This document shows positions 53,491 to 61,682 of a DNA stretch of 64,000 nt, piece by piece. How positions within the stretch are numbered: the stretch's first letter is position 1; every line of letters begins with the position of its first letter. Both the position numbers and the translations under genes were made by a program. Source of the DNA: Azospirillum rugosum. GTDB taxonomy: Bacteria > Pseudomonadota > Alphaproteobacteria > Azospirillales > Azospirillaceae. Where the stretch lies: the NCBI RefSeq assembly GCF_017876155.1, contig NZ_JAGINP010000001.1, positions 372,001 through 436,000 of the forward strand, in the 5' to 3' direction. The notes under the pieces are model-generated. The model saw only the letters and a program-made list of their open reading frames with translations. It made no database searches and was not told the origin of the DNA.

Positions 53491-54600
53491 TCAGCGATCG
53501 GCCGCATGCCGCTCCAGCGCCGCCCGCAGCAGGGCGGCGACGCGGAAGGGGCCGTGCAGGAACTTGCCGTAGGGCAGCGTCGCGAAGAATCCCAGCACGC
53601 TGCCCAGATGGACCAGCAGCAGCGGCCCCATCGCCGCCGTCTCCCGCACCGCCAGCAAGGCCAGCCCGCTGGCCGACACCAGGAACAGCTGGGCGAGCAG
53701 CGCCAAGTCGGCCCCGGCCAGTTCCGGCGCCAGGGGTTCCGGATCGGCGCCGCGCTTCAGCCACGCCAGCCCGGCGGTCCCGACCAGGATGCCCACCCCG
53801 CCCAGCGTTCCCAGCAGCACCGGCGCGCTGAGCAGCGGGTACGGCGCCGCCCAGCCCAGCGCGTGGTCGAACACCGTCGCCACCGCCGTCGCCGCGAAGC
53901 AGGCCGCCACGCCATAGGCCATGGCGTGATGGAACCGCCTCCGCGCCCGCGAGAGGCGCTCATCCCGGTCGCTGCACCCCGCCCCGCCGCCGAGGTTCCG
54001 CAACGTTACCGCATCGCGCAGGGCGTCGCGCAGCGCCGGCAGCCACCGGGCACCGCCCGGCACCGGCCCAAGACTGCGCCAATAGGACCGCACCGCCATC
54101 CCGATCGCCAGCAGCGACCAGCCCGCCGTTACCCCGGCGCTTCCCGCGATGACGCCCCAGGGCACGACCCGGTAGAAGGCCTTCGGCTCCGCGCCGACGC
54201 CCAGCAGCGCCTCCCGCGGCACCCACAACATCCCAAGCGCCAGGCACGCCGCCACCGCAATCAGCGTGACGGCCAGGACAAACCGCTCATTTTTCTGGAA
54301 CAGCCGCCCCAGCGGCCGGGGCCAGGCATGGTCCTGGTAGGTGCCGTGCCGGACGCGGCTGAGGCTGCGCGGCAGGTTCAGCTGGAAGGCGTGCGGCGGG
54401 GCGTACTGGCAGGCGTGGTGGCAGGCCCGGCAGTTGTGGCAGAGGTTGGACAGGAACGCCAAGTCCACCAGGGACAGATCCCGCCGCGCCTTCAGCGCCC
54501 CGAACAGCGCGCAATAGCCGTCGCAGAACTGGCAGGCGTTGCAGATCTCCAGCGCCCGGCGGGCCTGGTCCCACATGGCGGAGGCGTCATCGCAGCGCAT
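53491..54600 (-). CDS. tcuB: TcuB-like electron-transfer membrane protein
   Basis: A 369-residue protein with two N-terminal Cys clusters (EICNACQFCDGYC and CHNCRACHHAC) suited to two Fe-S clusters. Six or so membrane helices follow, with conserved histidines (FHHAMAYGV, LLVHLGSVLGF) likely to hold haem. TcuB re-oxidises the TcuA flavin during tricarballylate oxidation and passes electrons to quinone. It overlaps tcuA by 14 bases and is convergent with the feo operon. Confidence 0.85.
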   Translation of the reverse strand: MRCDDASAMWDQARRALEICNACQFCDGYCALFGALKARRDLSLVDLAFLSNLCHNCRACHHACQYAPPHAFQLNLPRSLSRVRHGTYQDHAWPRPLGRLFQKNERFVLAVTLIAVAACLALGMLWVPREALLGVGAEPKAFYRVVPWGVIAGSAGVTAGWSLLAIGMAVRSYWRSLGPVPGGARWLPALRDALRDAVTLRNLGGGAGCSDRDERLSRARRRFHHAMAYGVAACFAATAVATVFDHALGWAAPYPLLSAPVLLGTLGGVGILVGTAGLAWLKRGADPEPLAPELAGADLALLAQLFLVSASGLALLAVRETAAMGPLLLVHLGSVLGFFATLPYGKFLHGPFRVAALLRAALERHAADR

Positions 54601-55948
54601 GGGCCGCGGCCTCCCGCCCCGCGATGCGCCCGAAGACGGCGCCGATGGTCATGGCGATGCCGGCAAGGTAACCCCGGCCGATGACGTTGGGCGCCATGAT
54701 CACGCCCGCGGCGAAGATCCCGTCCAACGGGATCCCGTCCCGGTCCAGCACCCGCGCCCGCTCGTCCACGCGGACGCCGAGATGGGTAGACGTCAGCCCC
54801 GCCCGCACCGGATAGGCGCCGAAGGGTGGCACGGCGATGGGCGCGGCCACCCGGCTCTTCGGCGGGTCGAGCCCCTCCGTATTCCCGCCGCTGGTTCGAA
54901 TGGCGGCGTTGTAGGCGCTCACCGTCCGCTCCAATGCCTCCGGTGCGATCCCCAGCGCCACCGCCAAGTCCCCGACGCTCCCGGCGCGGATTGTCGGAAA
55001 GATCGACGGGCGGAAGCGCCGCTCGATCGCCGAATCGAAGATCGAAAAGGCCACTCCCCCCGGACAGCGCGCGATGCGGTCGCCCCAGACGGAGAAGCGC
55101 GTCGGCCCGATGTCCGACCCCTCGTCCGCGAAGCGGCATCCATCGCGGTCCACCACGATCCCCTGCGCAAGCCCATCCAGCCGCGTGACGATCCCCCCAT
55201 CAAAGCGTGGCGACCGCGCGTCCACCGCCACCATGTGCCCATACCCCGCATCCCCGACCGGCGCGGCCCCGAGGTCCAGCAGGCCCTTAAGCACCGTCCC
55301 CGTGGCGTGGGGCGTCCCGCGCGTCACGATCTGGTCCGCAACCGCGCCCCAACACTCCCGCAGCCAGTCCCGGTTGGCCTGGAACCCGCCGGACGCGGCC
55401 ACCACGGCCCCTGCGCACAGGACCTGTTCGCCCCCCTGGCAACGCACGGTGACCGACGGCGCCCACCCGTCGCCCGGTTCCAGCCGGCGCACCTCGCTGT
55501 CGTAGCGGACCTCGACGCCGAGCCGCCCGGCCGTCGCGTACAGCGCGTTCACCAGCGACTTCCCGCCGCCCAGGAAGAAGGCCGTCTTGCGGGAAAAGGG
55601 CAGGTTCCCGTCGCCCGCGTCCTGGAAGCGGACACCGTTCTCCTCCAGCCAGCCGACGATCCCGGCGGAGTCGCCGATCAGCCGGTCCGCCACCGTCTCG
55701 TCCATCCGCCCGCCGGTCACGCGGCGCAGGTCGGACCGGTAGTCGTCGGCGTCGTAGCGCCCCTGGATGAAGGGCGTCGGCCCGTCGTGCATGATCCGGA
55801 AGTTGCGGGAATGCCGGGCGTTGCCGCCGCGAAGATCCTTCGGCGCGCTTTCCAGCAGCAGGACGGAGGCGCCCGACCGCCGGGCGGCGATGGCGGCGCA
55901 CAGCGCGGCGGCCCCGCCGCCCACCACCACGACATCGCAACGGCGCAC
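54587..55948 (-). CDS. tcuA: TcuA-like FAD-dependent dehydrogenase
   Basis: A 453-residue flavoprotein of the fumarate-reductase/succinate-dehydrogenase superfamily. The FAD motif VVVVGGGAAALCAAIAARR is at about 6-24. GGNARHSRN and VVAASGGFQAN precede the capping domain, and AAGVIMAPNVIGRGYLAGIA is the C-terminal flavin site. It would dehydrogenate tricarballylate to cis-aconitate or act on a related tricarboxylate. The start is GTG 55948. It precedes tcuB; no tcuC transporter or tcuR regulator is adjacent. Confidence 0.85.
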   Translation of the reverse strand: MRRCDVVVVGGGAAALCAAIAARRSGASVLLLESAPKDLRGGNARHSRNFRIMHDGPTPFIQGRYDADDYRSDLRRVTGGRMDETVADRLIGDSAGIVGWLEENGVRFQDAGDGNLPFSRKTAFFLGGGKSLVNALYATAGRLGVEVRYDSEVRRLEPGDGWAPSVTVRCQGGEQVLCAGAVVAASGGFQANRDWLRECWGAVADQIVTRGTPHATGTVLKGLLDLGAAPVGDAGYGHMVAVDARSPRFDGGIVTRLDGLAQGIVVDRDGCRFADEGSDIGPTRFSVWGDRIARCPGGVAFSIFDSAIERRFRPSIFPTIRAGSVGDLAVALGIAPEALERTVSAYNAAIRTSGGNTEGLDPPKSRVAAPIAVPPFGAYPVRAGLTSTHLGVRVDERARVLDRDGIPLDGIFAAGVIMAPNVIGRGYLAGIAMTIGAVFGRIAGREAAAHALR

Positions 55949-56086
55949 GGTATGCTCATCGAACCGGAAGGCGCGGACGGCCCGCGCCGGGGGGATGCGC
56001 TTTATGCACCATCGCCGCGGCCGGGACGGGGAACATTCCCCGCGCCCCCCTGCGACACCTTAACGCGTCCCCCTCGACGCCGATGC

Positions 56087-56100
56087 ACTGATATATTAGT
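56087..56100. promoter_or_regulatory. AT-rich palindrome C
   Basis: ACTGATATATTAGT is almost perfectly self-complementary and contains an extended -10-like TGATATATT. It lies in the divergent tcuA-ubiT region, 138 bases before ubiT. Confidence 0.5.
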
Positions 56101-56237
56101 CCCCGCCTACGTCGAGCGGAACCGCCATCGCCTGCACACCGCAGCCCTGTGTTCCGCCCGTAACTTGTTCCGCCCGCGACTGCGCGCCCGGCGGCCCTCG
56201 CGTCCTCCGACGCCCCGCAAGCGCAAAAGGACCCACG

Positions 56238-56903
56238 ATGTTGATACAGAGCCATGACGAGGCCGCGGGCCCTTCCCGCTCCGGACGCCCGTTGGAAACG
56301 GCCGTCGCGGCGCTTGCCCTGCGGCTGGCCCGCGTGGCCGGCCCGCGCCTCGGCAACCCCGTCCTCGACCGGCTGTCCCAGGTCTTCGCCCGGCGCCATC
56401 CCCGCGCGGCGGAGGCGTTGGCGGAATTGCCCGCCGCCACCGTGCTGGTCGATCCGACGGACCTGCCCTCAGGCCTGCTGCTCCGCCTCGGCCCCGGCGG
56501 GCTGCGCCTGCGCCTGTGCGATGCCGCCGCCACCACCGCGGACGCCATGGTGCGCGGACGCTTCGGCGCCCTGCTCGACCTTGCGGAGGGGCGGATCGAC
56601 GGCGACGCGCTGTTCTTCCGGCGCGACCTGACCATCGCCGGCGACACCGCGCTGGTGGTCGCCCTGCGCAACGCCCTGGACGGCGAGGACATCGACCTCC
56701 TCGCCGAGATCGACGCCGCCGCCGGCCCCATCGGCCGCTTCGGCCCCAAGGCCCGCCAGCACGCCGCCCAAACCGCCGCCCGTGTTGCCGAAACGCTGAG
56801 TGGCCTGCGGTCGGCCCTTCTGCGCCCCGAGGCCCGGCGCCTCGACGCGCTGGAACGCCGCGTCGCCCGCGTCGAATCCCGCGTCGAATCCCGGGAGCCG
56901 TGA
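56238..56903 (+). CDS. ubiT: UbiT, SCP2-domain factor for anaerobic ubiquinone synthesis
   Basis: A 221-residue protein with an SCP2 lipid-binding domain (about 60-150; VLVDPTDLPSGLLLRLGPGG, GALLDLAEGRIDGDALFFRRDLTIAGDTALVVALRN-type pattern). UbiT binds polyprenyl intermediates for the oxygen-independent ubiquinone pathway. The C-terminal tail repeats VESR motifs. It is followed immediately by ubiU (1-bp gap) and ubiV, a functional operon. Confidence 0.88.
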   Translation: MLIQSHDEAAGPSRSGRPLETAVAALALRLARVAGPRLGNPVLDRLSQVFARRHPRAAEALAELPAATVLVDPTDLPSGLLLRLGPGGLRLRLCDAAATTADAMVRGRFGALLDLAEGRIDGDALFFRRDLTIAGDTALVVALRNALDGEDIDLLAEIDAAAGPIGRFGPKARQHAAQTAARVAETLSGLRSALLRPEARRLDALERRVARVESRVESREP

Positions 56904-56904
56904 C

Positions 56905-57903
56905 GTGGCCCACTTCGAACTGATCTGCCCGGCCGGCACGCCGGCCGCCCTGCGCGCCGCCGTCGATGCCGGGGCCGACGCCGTCTATTGCGGGTTCCGC
57001 GACGCGACCAACGCGCGCAACTTCCCCGGCCTCAACTTCTCCGTCCGGGAGATGGCGGAGGGCATCGCCTACGCCCACGGCCGCGGGCGCAAGCTGTTCA
57101 TCGCGATCAACACCTACCCCACGGCCGGCAACCCCGGCCCCTGGCACCAGGCGGTGGACCAGGCGGCGTCGCTCGGCGCCGACGCGGTGATCCTCGCCGA
57201 CTATGGGCTGCTCGACTACGCCGCGCGCCGGCACCCGCGCCTGAAGCTGCATCTGTCGGTGCAGGCATCGGCCGCCAACGCCGACGCCGTGACGCTCTAC
57301 CGCGACGTCTTCGGCGTCCGCCGCGTGGTGCTGCCGCGCGTGCTGACGGTGCCGGACATCGCCCGGCTGACCGCGGAGACCGGCGTGGAGACGGAGGTCT
57401 TCGTCTTCGGCGGCCTCTGCCCCATGGCGGAGGGGCGCTGCTCCCTGTCGTCCTACGCGACCGGCCAGTCGCCGAACCGGCAGGGCGTCTGCTCCCCGGC
57501 CAGCCATGTCCGGTACGAGCCGCGCGGCACGACCCTGGTGTCGCGGCTCGGCGACTTCACCATCAACCGCTTCGAGGATGGCGAGCCCGCGGGCTACCCG
57601 ACCCTGTGCAAGGGCCGCTTCGTCGCGCGCGGCCAAGCCTCCTACCTGTTCGAGGAGCCGACCAGCCTGAACGCCATCGCCCTGCTGCCGGAGTTGAAGG
57701 CCGCGGGCGTCCGCGCGCTGAAGATCGAGGGGCGGCAGCGCGGCAAGGCCTACATCGCCGCCGTCGTCGGCGCCTACCGCCAGGCGCTGGACAGCTTCGA
57801 CCGCACCGGCCGGGCCGAGGTGCCGCAATTGGCCCCAACGCTCGCCGACGTCATCGAAGGCCGGCGCGACACCACCGGTGCCTACACCCGCGGCTGGCGT
57901 TGA
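56905..57903 (+). CDS. ubiU: UbiU, O2-independent ubiquinone hydroxylation factor
   Basis: A 332-residue member of the U32 peptidase-like family. N-terminus ELICPAGTPAALRAAVDAGA matches E. coli UbiU (YhbU). The [4Fe-4S] cysteines lie in GGLCPMAEGRCSLSSY, RQGVCSP and GYPTLCKGR. With UbiV it hydroxylates ubiquinone precursors without oxygen. Start is GTG 56905, one base after the ubiT stop. Confidence 0.95.
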   Translation: MAHFELICPAGTPAALRAAVDAGADAVYCGFRDATNARNFPGLNFSVREMAEGIAYAHGRGRKLFIAINTYPTAGNPGPWHQAVDQAASLGADAVILADYGLLDYAARRHPRLKLHLSVQASAANADAVTLYRDVFGVRRVVLPRVLTVPDIARLTAETGVETEVFVFGGLCPMAEGRCSLSSYATGQSPNRQGVCSPASHVRYEPRGTTLVSRLGDFTINRFEDGEPAGYPTLCKGRFVARGQASYLFEEPTSLNAIALLPELKAAGVRALKIEGRQRGKAYIAAVVGAYRQALDSFDRTGRAEVPQLAPTLADVIEGRRDTTGAYTRGWR

Positions 57904-57916
57904 AGGAGCCCCTGAG

Positions 57917-58843
57917 ATGACCGCCACCATGAACGACGCACAGCTGACCCTGGGCCCCCTGCTGTTCAACTGGCCGCTCGCCGCCTGGCACGACTTCTAC
58001 GCACGCATTGCCGACGAGGCGCCGGTGGACTCCGTCCATCTGGGCGAGATCGTCTGCTCCAAGCGCGCGCCCTTCTTCGCCGACCACCTGCCCGACGTGA
58101 TCGAGCGGCTGACCGCCGCGGGCAAGCGCGTCCTGCTGTCAACCCCGATCCTGGTGACGACCGACAAGGAGCGGGCGGCTGTCCGCGAGTTGCTGTCCAT
58201 GGACGGCGTCGCGTTCGAGGCGAACGACACTGGCGCCCTGCTCCACCTCGCCGGGCGCCCGCACGCGGTCGGGCCGTACGTCAACGTCTACAACGAGGGC
58301 ACCCTGGCGTGGCTGGCCGGGCGCGGCGCCACGTCGGTGACGCTGCCCGCCGAACTGCCGGAGGCCTCCATCCGCGCCATCGCCGCCGCGGCGGCCCCGC
58401 TCGGCGTGGCGGTGGAGGTCCAGGTCTTCGGCCGCATCCCGCTCGCCATCTCGGCCCGCTGCTACCACGCGCGGTCGCACGGGCTGTACAAGGACGGCTG
58501 CCAGTTCGTCTGCGGGCAGGACGCCGACGGCCTTCCCGTCGACACGCTGGACGGCGAACCCTTCCTGGCCGTCAACGGCCTGCAAACGCTGTCGCGCCGC
58601 TATCTCTCCCTCGCCGACCGGCTGGACGGCTTGCGGAGCCTGGGCGTGTCCCGCTTCCGCCTGTCGCCCCACGCGGTCGACATGGTGGAGGTCGCGCGCC
58701 TCTTCCGCGCCGTGCTCGACGGTGCCCTGTCCGGCGCCGACGCGGACGCCCGCGTGGCGGAGCGCGTCGGGGAGGCCGGCATCACCAACGGCTTCCTTCT
58801 CGACCGGCCCGGCGCCGACTGGGTCGGTGCGGCCCATCCCTGA
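57917..58843 (+). CDS. ubiV: UbiV, O2-independent ubiquinone hydroxylation factor
   Basis: A 308-residue U32-family partner of UbiU. TLGPLLFNWPLAAWHDFYAR is the YhbV-type N-terminus. Fe-S ligands are the Cys in GEIVCSKR and the CYHARSHGLYKDGCQFVC cluster. It forms a heterodimer with UbiU. It begins 13 bases after ubiU. Confidence 0.94.
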   Translation: MTATMNDAQLTLGPLLFNWPLAAWHDFYARIADEAPVDSVHLGEIVCSKRAPFFADHLPDVIERLTAAGKRVLLSTPILVTTDKERAAVRELLSMDGVAFEANDTGALLHLAGRPHAVGPYVNVYNEGTLAWLAGRGATSVTLPAELPEASIRAIAAAAAPLGVAVEVQVFGRIPLAISARCYHARSHGLYKDGCQFVCGQDADGLPVDTLDGEPFLAVNGLQTLSRRYLSLADRLDGLRSLGVSRFRLSPHAVDMVEVARLFRAVLDGALSGADADARVAERVGEAGITNGFLLDRPGADWVGAAHP

Positions 58844-58860
58844 ACGAAAAGGTCTGAATC

Positions 58861-59022
58861 ATGCACTACTATCCCTATCCCTTCCGCCCCGATCCGACGC
58901 ACGGCAAAGGCCCGAACAAGGCGTTTCTCCTGCGGCGCATCGAAGCCGCGCTCCACACCGGCGATCCGATCTTCCTCGTCGTCATCGCCGCCCTTCTCGG
59001 GATGCTGCTCGCCCTCCTCTGA
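58861..59022 (+). CDS. Small membrane protein downstream of ubiV
   Basis: A 53-residue protein: an aromatic/proline-rich start (MHYYPYPFRPDP), a basic stretch (KAFLLRRIEAA) and a C-terminal helix (IFLVVIAALLGMLLALL). A GAAAAGG site precedes the ATG. It follows ubiV after 17 bases, so it is probably in the same transcript. Family unknown. Confidence 0.55.
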   Translation: MHYYPYPFRPDPTHGKGPNKAFLLRRIEAALHTGDPIFLVVIAALLGMLLALL

Positions 59023-59048
59023 CGGGGATGGCCGGCCGAGACGCAGTC

Positions 59049-59225
59049 ATGTCCATAGAAACGATGCACTTCCTGAGCGCGCAGGACGCGATCCCGTTCC
59101 TGCAGCGCAACGGGTTCAAGTTCCTCGAAGCACCGGGACGCTGGTGGAAAGGCGTCGACGGCAAGCTCGTCCGGGCCGAAATGCACATTTCGGCCTACGG
59201 GGCGCTTCTGGTGATTTCCGGATAG
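59049..59225 (+). CDS. Small hypothetical protein
   Basis: A 58-residue soluble protein (MSIETMHFLSAQDAIPFLQR, KFLEAPGRWWKGVDGKLVRA and a hydrophobic C-terminus ISAYGALLVISG). Pattern suggests a small alpha/beta fold. An ATG at 59028 would add seven residues. No family is recognised. It continues the ubiTUV gene run. Confidence 0.5.
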   Translation: MSIETMHFLSAQDAIPFLQRNGFKFLEAPGRWWKGVDGKLVRAEMHISAYGALLVISG

Positions 59226-59293
59226 TCGCCGGGACACCGCGGCAACTCGACGCAGACCGGATTCCTCACAGGGCCCGTCCCACCGAAACTGGT

Positions 59294-59470
59294 ATGACCA
59301 CAACAGCCGCTGCCCGGGCCGACACACGCCCGCCCAGCGACGCGGATCACGCCGATCCCCCTTTTCCCACGGCCCCTTCCCCCGTGCACCCCTTGCTGAT
59401 GCGCCTTGGGAGCGAAGGACCGGCCGAACCCTCACACGATGGCAAAGATCATGTCGTTCAACACCCTTGA
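59294..59470 (+). CDS. Possible small proline-rich protein
   Basis: A 58-codon ORF (MTTTAAARADTRPPSDADHA...) that overlaps the next gene by 32 bases in another frame. Low-complexity composition and no clear ribosome-binding site make it doubtful. It is kept because it fills an otherwise empty 215-base gap. Confidence 0.25.
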   Translation: MTTTAAARADTRPPSDADHADPPFPTAPSPVHPLLMRLGSEGPAEPSHDGKDHVVQHP

Positions 59471-59636
59471 CCAAGCCGTGCAGACCGCCAGCGACCAGAC
59501 CTACGCGCTGGACCAGTCCGCCCACATCACCAGCGACGGCCGCCGCTTCTTCGTCGAAGGCGTGGACCCGAACTGGAACGAGTTCCGCACCGTGCTGACG
59601 ATCGCGCCGACGCACCTCGCGCGCCGCGTCAACTGA
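59439..59636 (+). CDS. Small hypothetical protein
   Basis: A 65-residue soluble protein (SFNTLDQAVQTASDQ, then SAHITSDGRRFFVEGVDPNW and NEFRTVLTIAPTHLARRVN). The second half looks like a beta hairpin. Start may be ATG 59439 or 59451; neither has a strong ribosome-binding site. Codon usage fits a real gene. Function unknown. Confidence 0.5.
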   Translation: MAKIMSFNTLDQAVQTASDQTYALDQSAHITSDGRRFFVEGVDPNWNEFRTVLTIAPTHLARRVN

Positions 59637-59684
59637 GCGGCCGCACGCCGCAACCGTAGTCACACGACCAGCACGCGAGGTCCC

Positions 59685-59909
59685 ATGATGAAGCCGATGG
59701 AAACGAATGGCGACGCCTTGGACACCTTCGACGCCGAACGGTGGCTGGAGCGGCTGGCCGCGGGCGAAACGCCCAGCGACGGCTGGGAGCCGGTCTGCCG
59801 GGACCTACTTCTGGCCTACAGCCGCTTGCAACAGGAGCACAGCCGTGTCATGAGCCAGATGGTTCGCATTTTGGGCATCGTAAGTCCGGAATTTGGGGAT
59901 CCGCGCTGA
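59685..59909 (+). CDS. Small hypothetical protein, coupled to the next gene
   Basis: A 74-residue acidic helical protein (TFDAERWLERLAAGE, VCRDLLLAYSRLQQEHSRVM). A GAGG-like site precedes two tandem ATG codons. Its TGA overlaps the next ATG (TGATG), implying translational coupling. No family recognised. Confidence 0.6.
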   Translation: MMKPMETNGDALDTFDAERWLERLAAGETPSDGWEPVCRDLLLAYSRLQQEHSRVMSQMVRILGIVSPEFGDPR

Positions 59910-60295
59910 TGGGCGAGGTCATCGGATTCGACACCGTCGAACAGAAGCGCTGGGAACGCCTGCTGGTCAGGCTGGCCGAAACGCTCGACCGGGTCCGCGC
60001 GTCCTGCGAGACGGAGCTGGCGGCCTACACGATCCTCGCCGGCCCGATCGGCTACCGGAGCGACTATCCGGAAACCGCCGCCGCGATCGCCGGCACCCTG
60101 ACCTACATCGACGCCCGCATGCAGCTGCTGGCCTCCGGAGCCCCGTCGGCCGACGCGCTGGCCGAGGCGGGCCGTCTGCTCGACGACCTGCGCGCCAACG
60201 AGCCGCGCTGGACGGCGCTCTTCCTGGAAGAACGCGACCGCATCCACGCGCTGCGCACCACCCCGCCGCGCGGCTTCGGCGGCGGCACGAACTGA
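59909..60295 (+). CDS. Hypothetical helical protein
   Basis: A 128-residue protein predicted to be mainly alpha-helical (VEQKRWERLLVRLAETLDRV, DARMQLLASG, ADALAEAGRLLDDLRANEPR). No signal peptide or membrane helix. It is coupled to the preceding gene by a TGATG overlap. It is the last gene before the candidate small-RNA unit. Function unknown. Confidence 0.6.
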   Translation: MGEVIGFDTVEQKRWERLLVRLAETLDRVRASCETELAAYTILAGPIGYRSDYPETAAAIAGTLTYIDARMQLLASGAPSADALAEAGRLLDDLRANEPRWTALFLEERDRIHALRTTPPRGFGGGTN

Positions 60296-60351
60296 CCCGT
60301 CCGACCGCACACATTTTCGTTAGCCCGTGCAAAATGGGCTTGCATCGAATG

Positions 60352-60368
60352 TGATATACTAGTATAGC
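60352..60368 (+). promoter_or_regulatory. AT-rich palindrome D / extended -10 promoter
   Basis: TGATATACTAGTATAG contains the 12-bp palindrome TATACTAGTATA (60355-60366), identical to site B, and reads as an extended -10 (TGA-TATACT). CTTGCAT lies 10 bases upstream, as at site E. Confidence 0.5.
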
Positions 60369-60496
60369 TTTTTTCGTTCGGTTATCCTTTGAAGCCCATT
60401 CGGCCGTCACAGCCCTCAAGCTGTCCGACCGGTTGGCGTTTCTCCAAAAGCGACTTCAAGGCCACCAGGGCTCCCCCCGGGTGGCCTTTTTCTTTT
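60367..60496 (+). ncRNA. Candidate small RNA 2 (or leader of the DMT gene)
   Basis: About 130 bases from the extended -10 element to a textbook intrinsic terminator, with no credible ORF. An internal hairpin ACAGC-N6-GCTGT is visible. If transcription stops here it is a free small RNA; if it partly reads through it is an attenuator for the DMT exporter gene 100 bases further on. Confidence 0.5.
60458..60496 (+). terminator. Intrinsic terminator of candidate small RNA 2
   Basis: AAGGCCACC / GGTGGCCTT arms followed by TTTTTCTTTT. This is one of the clearest rho-independent terminators in the window, and no CDS lies between it and the promoter-like palindrome. Confidence 0.85.
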
Positions 60497-60598
60497 CGGA
60501 CGATCACACCGCGCGGCGACCTTTGAATGGCAGCCATGCTGCATTGCACAAGATTCGCCCGTGCGCTGCCGTCCTTCCCTGCCTAGACTTGACCCGCC

Positions 60599-61564
60599 AT
60601 GCCCGACTGCTCCCGCCCCGCCTCCGCCGCGCTGTCCGCAGACTCCGCGACCACGACCACCGTCACGCCCGCCCGCCGGGACGACCCGCTGCGCGGGATC
60701 CTGCTGGTCGTCGTCGCGGTGTTCTTCTTCTCCTGTTCCGACGCGACCGCGAAGTATCTCAGCCAGACCCTGCCCTCCATCGAAATCGGGTGGATGCGCT
60801 ACGTCGCCTTCTCGACCCTGCTCCTCCCGCTGATGCTGCGCGGCGGGCCGCAGGTCGTGCGGACGGCGCGCCCCGGCCTGCAAATCCTGCGCGGGCTCGG
60901 TATGCTGGGATCGGCGCTGTTCTTCATCATGGGCATGCGCTACCTGCCGCTGGCCGAGGCGGCGGCCACCAGCTACGTCTCGCCCGTCTTCGTTACCATC
61001 CTGTCGATCCTGATCCTGAACGAGAAGATCGGCGTGCGGCGCTGGGCGGCCGTTCTGGTCGGCCTGGTGGGCGTGCTGATCGTGATCCGTCCGGGCGGCG
61101 CCGCGTTCCAGCCCGCGGCCGTCTTCCCCATCCTGTCGGCGATGAGCTGGGCGACCGGCGTGGTCATGACCCGCAAGATGACCGGGCAGGAACGCCCGGC
61201 CACCACGCTGATCTGGACCGCGCTGACCGGCCTTGCCGTGCTGACGGCCCTGCTGCCCTTTGACTTCGCCGTGCCGACCTGGCGGGAAGTCGCGCTCGGC
61301 GGCCTGATCGGGGTGGTCTCCACCATCGCGCAATGGCTGCTGGTCCAGGCCTACCGCTACGGAGACGCGTCGGTCCTGGCCTCCTACTCCTACATCCAGA
61401 TCGTCTGGTCGTCGATGATGGGGTATCTTGTGTTCGGCGCGATGCCGGACCACTGGACCTTCGTCGGCGCCGGCGTCATCATCGCGAGCGGCGTCTACAC
61501 CGCGCACCGCGAACGGATCCGGCAGAAGGAACGCGCCGCGTCCCAGGCCCCCGCGGCGGCCTGA
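60599..61564 (+). CDS. DMT-superfamily (EamA) transporter
   Basis: A 321-residue inner-membrane protein with ten helices in two EamA repeats (about 35-165 and 180-305; LGMLGSALFFIMGMRYLPLA and ISTIAQWLLVQAYR-like signatures). Such proteins usually export amino acids or small metabolites. No gene neighbour indicates substrate. A Thr-rich hydrophilic N-terminus precedes the first helix. Confidence 0.9.
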   Translation: MPDCSRPASAALSADSATTTTVTPARRDDPLRGILLVVVAVFFFSCSDATAKYLSQTLPSIEIGWMRYVAFSTLLLPLMLRGGPQVVRTARPGLQILRGLGMLGSALFFIMGMRYLPLAEAAATSYVSPVFVTILSILILNEKIGVRRWAAVLVGLVGVLIVIRPGGAAFQPAAVFPILSAMSWATGVVMTRKMTGQERPATTLIWTALTGLAVLTALLPFDFAVPTWREVALGGLIGVVSTIAQWLLVQAYRYGDASVLASYSYIQIVWSSMMGYLVFGAMPDHWTFVGAGVIIASGVYTAHRERIRQKERAASQAPAAA

Positions 61565-61612
61565 ACGGAGGGAGGATAGCGGCCAAAACGGCCGATATCC
61601 CTTGCATGGCGG

Positions 61613-61633
61613 CGTGATATATTAATATATTGA
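61613..61633 (+). promoter_or_regulatory. AT-rich palindrome E (kdgK operon)
   Basis: TGATATATTAATATATTGA has a 14-bp perfect palindrome ATATATTAATATAT and an extended -10-like TGATATATT. It lies 50 bases before kdgK, whose operon encodes a GntR/FCD regulator that is the obvious candidate to bind it. Confidence 0.55.
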
Positions 61634-61682
61634 TCCGAGGCGCCGGATACGGACCCCAAAGGACCGGCGGACGGAGGATGAC

